Positions 6,189-7,764 of a DNA stretch of 7,764 nucleotides are shown piece after piece. The notes under the pieces are model-generated. The model was not told where the DNA came from and did no database searches. It saw only the letters and a list, made by a program, of their open reading frames with translations. Source of the DNA: Acidobacteriaceae bacterium (lineage in GTDB: Bacteria; Acidobacteriota; Terriglobia; Bryobacterales; Bryobacteraceae); assembly GCA_019239585.1 (NCBI GenBank), contig JAFAZU010000579.1, positions 1-7,764 on the forward strand. The letters are read 5' to 3'. Every line of letters begins with the position of its first letter. Position 1 is the stretch's first letter. A program made the position numbers and the translations under genes.

Positions 6189-6896
6189 TTAGCCGCGACC
6201 TTGACCTCCTGGTGCTTGTTGACTCGGAAAACCTCGACCATTTACGGCAGGCGTTAGAAGATCTCGAGGCGAATTGATGCCGTACCGCCTTTGGAGGCCG
6301 TTTACCTCCGCAGTGGGCACGCCGTGCATTTTCGATGTGGTCGTGCTAATGTCGCCGGGTTGCGAATCGATCTGATGTCATCTCTGCGTGGGTTGCTCGA
6401 ATTCGAAGATCTCTGGCAACGGCGGACAAGTATTGAAGTAGCGGGTGAAGAGATAGGTTTACTGAGCTTGCAGGATTTGGTCAGCGCTAAGAAAACGCAG
6501 CGTAGCAAAGACTGGCCCATGATCCAGCGATTAGTCGAGCAGCACTACTTCACGAACATTGAGAGCAAAAATCCGGCACGGATCGCATTTTGGTTACGAG
6601 AACTGAGGACACCTCAATTACTGCTCGATCTTGTAGAACTTCACCCTGCGGCTGCGCAATTGCTCGCCCCAAGCAGGTCCGCAATTCAGGCAGCATTAAA
6701 CAACGACTTACCCGCTATTTCACACGCTCTGGAGCAAGAGGAAAAGGAGGTAAAGTATCAGGACCATCTTTATTGGGAACCTTTGAAACGCGAACTCGAA
6801 TACCTAAGCGTAAAAAGTGCGAAGGAAGGTAAGCAAACACATGAGCTTCCGTCGTTGCTGATCGAAACCAGAAACAGGCGCACGTTGCCGACCTGA
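6188..6896 (+). pseudogene. Nucleotidyltransferase-like protein, 5'-truncated and frameshifted
   Basis: Remnant of a gene of the polymerase-beta-like nucleotidyltransferase superfamily. From 6188 one frame reads FSRDLDLLVLVDSENLDHL, containing the DxD metal-binding motif (DLDLLV), and runs to a stop at 6272-6276. The continuation is one frame over: IDAVPPLEAVYLRSGHAVHF, then a 200-codon stretch with GLRIDLMSSLRG, IGLLSLQDLVSAKKTQRSKD and RTPQLLLDLVELHP. Dropping one A near 6272-6273 fuses the two into EAIDAVPPLEAVYL. The N-terminal helix and the Gly-Ser/Gly-Gly motif that should precede DLDLLV by some tens of residues are missing, and the DNA there belongs to the antitoxin remnant on the other strand. 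The long right-hand frame has a TTG at 6291 but no ribosome binding site, and it would lack the active site. Its substrate, if any, is unknown. Confidence 0.75.
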
Positions 6897-6949
6897 ATGG
6901 AGACCAAACTGACCGGAACCTGTTTTCTGGTGTAACCGTCCCACCGGCT

Positions 6950-7764
6950 ATGCTGCGTCTGTGGTTCGCGCTCGTGACCATCTGTTTTTGGTCATCTTCA
7001 ATCAATAGTCAGGATCGGCAATCTACTCCTCCCAAGCTTCCTGTAAAACGGGTGGTTCTGTTTAAAAACGGGGTTGGCTATTTCGAGCATGTCGGCACGG
7101 TTCATGGAAATGAATCTGTTACGGTCGGTTTCACTTCAGGCCAGTTGAATGATGTTCTGAAGTCGCTGACCGTTCTCGACCTCCATGGAGGGCGAATTAC
7201 CGGCGTAGCTTATAGCAGTGCAGCACCGCTTGACCGGCAGCTAGGCGATCTGCGTCTTCCAGCAGGCGAAAAAACGACACTGGCCGATTTCCTGGGCGCG
7301 CTGCGGGGAGCCAAACTGGAAGTGAGAAACGGCGCTTCGGTTATGACAGGCCGGCTTCTCAGCACCGAGCGCAAAAGTCGAACCTCCGGCGGAGTCACCG
7401 TCGAAGTCGATTATCTCTCGCTGATTTCAGACAGCGGTGAATTGAGAACCACGGAGATCTCGCCTTCTTTTTCCGTCCGTCTGCTGGAGCCGGGTCTGTC
7501 TGGAAAAGTAAACCGCTTTCTGGATGTTCTGTCGACCGGACGGGAAGCTGATGTGCGTCAAATGGTGATCTCTACGGCTGGAGCAGGTGATCGTTCACTT
7601 TATGTAAGTTATATCAGCGAGGTGCCTGTCTGGAAATCAACTTACCGGCTCGTATTGAATACGAAGCAGGAAGGGAATTCACTATTGCAGGGCTGGGCCA
7701 TTATTGACAACGTAGTGGGCGAGGACTGGAAAGATGTGGACCTCTCCCTGGTGGCTGGCGCGCC
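6950..7764 (+). CDS. Exported DUF4139-family protein, N-terminal part (partial at window edge)
   Basis: The reading frame from ATG 6950 stays open for 271 codons to the window end. Residues 1-20 look like a signal peptide (MLRLWFALVTICFW core, cut before QDRQ). Next comes a beta-rich region with VKRVVLFKNGVGYFEHVG (32-49) and QLNDVLKSLTVLD (65-77), in which the protein would act on sugar- or surface-related structures only by analogy. From about 224 the stretch VPVWKSTYRLVL, then LLQGWAIIDNVVGEDWKDVD and LSLVAGA, is the recognisable beginning of the DUF4139 domain. Relatives are typically around 550-650 residues, so roughly half is missing. The frame is also open upstream of the ATG, but that DNA overlaps the nucleotidyltransferase 3' end, and the ATG gives the signal peptide. 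No ribosome binding site is visible. Function unknown; it should be periplasmic or outer-surface. Confidence 0.85.
   Translation, partial: MLRLWFALVTICFWSSSINSQDRQSTPPKLPVKRVVLFKNGVGYFEHVGTVHGNESVTVGFTSGQLNDVLKSLTVLDLHGGRITGVAYSSAAPLDRQLGDLRLPAGEKTTLADFLGALRGAKLEVRNGASVMTGRLLSTERKSRTSGGVTVEVDYLSLISDSGELRTTEISPSFSVRLLEPGLSGKVNRFLDVLSTGREADVRQMVISTAGAGDRSLYVSYISEVPVWKSTYRLVLNTKQEGNSLLQGWAIIDNVVGEDWKDVDLSLVAGA

Noticed and set aside
6291..6896. The right-hand nucleotidyltransferase frame as an intact 201-residue gene
   Set aside because: The matching catalytic DxD segment lies immediately upstream in another frame, the TTG has no ribosome binding site, and the product would lack the active site.
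6715..7398. Minus-strand open frames at 6715-7005 and 7210-7398
   Set aside because: They overlap the nucleotidyltransferase remnant and the DUF4139 gene on the other strand and show no domain or start signal.

Overview
This 7.8 kb window looks like bacterial chromosome, most likely from an acidobacterium of the Solibacter/Bryobacter type. That assignment is inference: it rests on the kind of genes present (a secreted LolA-like protein, a double-zinc-ribbon protein, a DUF4139 protein, a short-form GT35 phosphorylase), on moderate GC and on frequent TTG starts. No rRNA, tRNA, CRISPR array, insertion sequence or phage gene was recognised.

Left part, minus strand (1-1957): a tightly packed operon read right to left. 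It holds an ATPase of the osmoprotectant (OpuCA/ProV/YehX) ABC family, a secreted LolA-like protein of unknown function, and the start of a matching OpuCB/YehW-type permease cut by the window edge. The first two genes overlap by 4 nt (ATGA). The permease starts 18 nt after the second gene, with a good ribosome binding site. The secreted gene sitting between two transporter subunits is the oddest feature of this operon.

Centre, plus strand (2093-4666): a complete alpha-glucan (glycogen/maltodextrin) phosphorylase, divergent from the transporter operon across a short AT-rich intergenic region. A strong stem-loop follows it at 4726-4768.

Right of centre (4776-5680, plus): a promoter-like element, a 170-residue protein with two zinc-ribbon-like cysteine clusters, and a 49-residue single-pass membrane protein.

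Decayed patch (5717-6896): a VapBC-type toxin-antitoxin remnant on the minus strand abuts, head to head, a nucleotidyltransferase-like gene on the plus strand. The antitoxin has lost its N-terminus, vapC has a frameshift at a run of four C, and the nucleotidyltransferase has lost its N-terminus and carries a frameshift. The two 5'-truncated genes meet at about 6178-6190. The simplest reading is one deletion that removed the shared promoter region and both 5' ends, plus later (or earlier) frameshifts.

Right edge (6950-7764, plus): the 5' portion of an exported DUF4139-family protein that runs off the window.

The window is mostly ordinary housekeeping and transport genes. I see no convincing new multi-gene system. 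The best leads are the interposed secreted protein, the double-zinc-ribbon protein and the deletion scar in the toxin-antitoxin patch.
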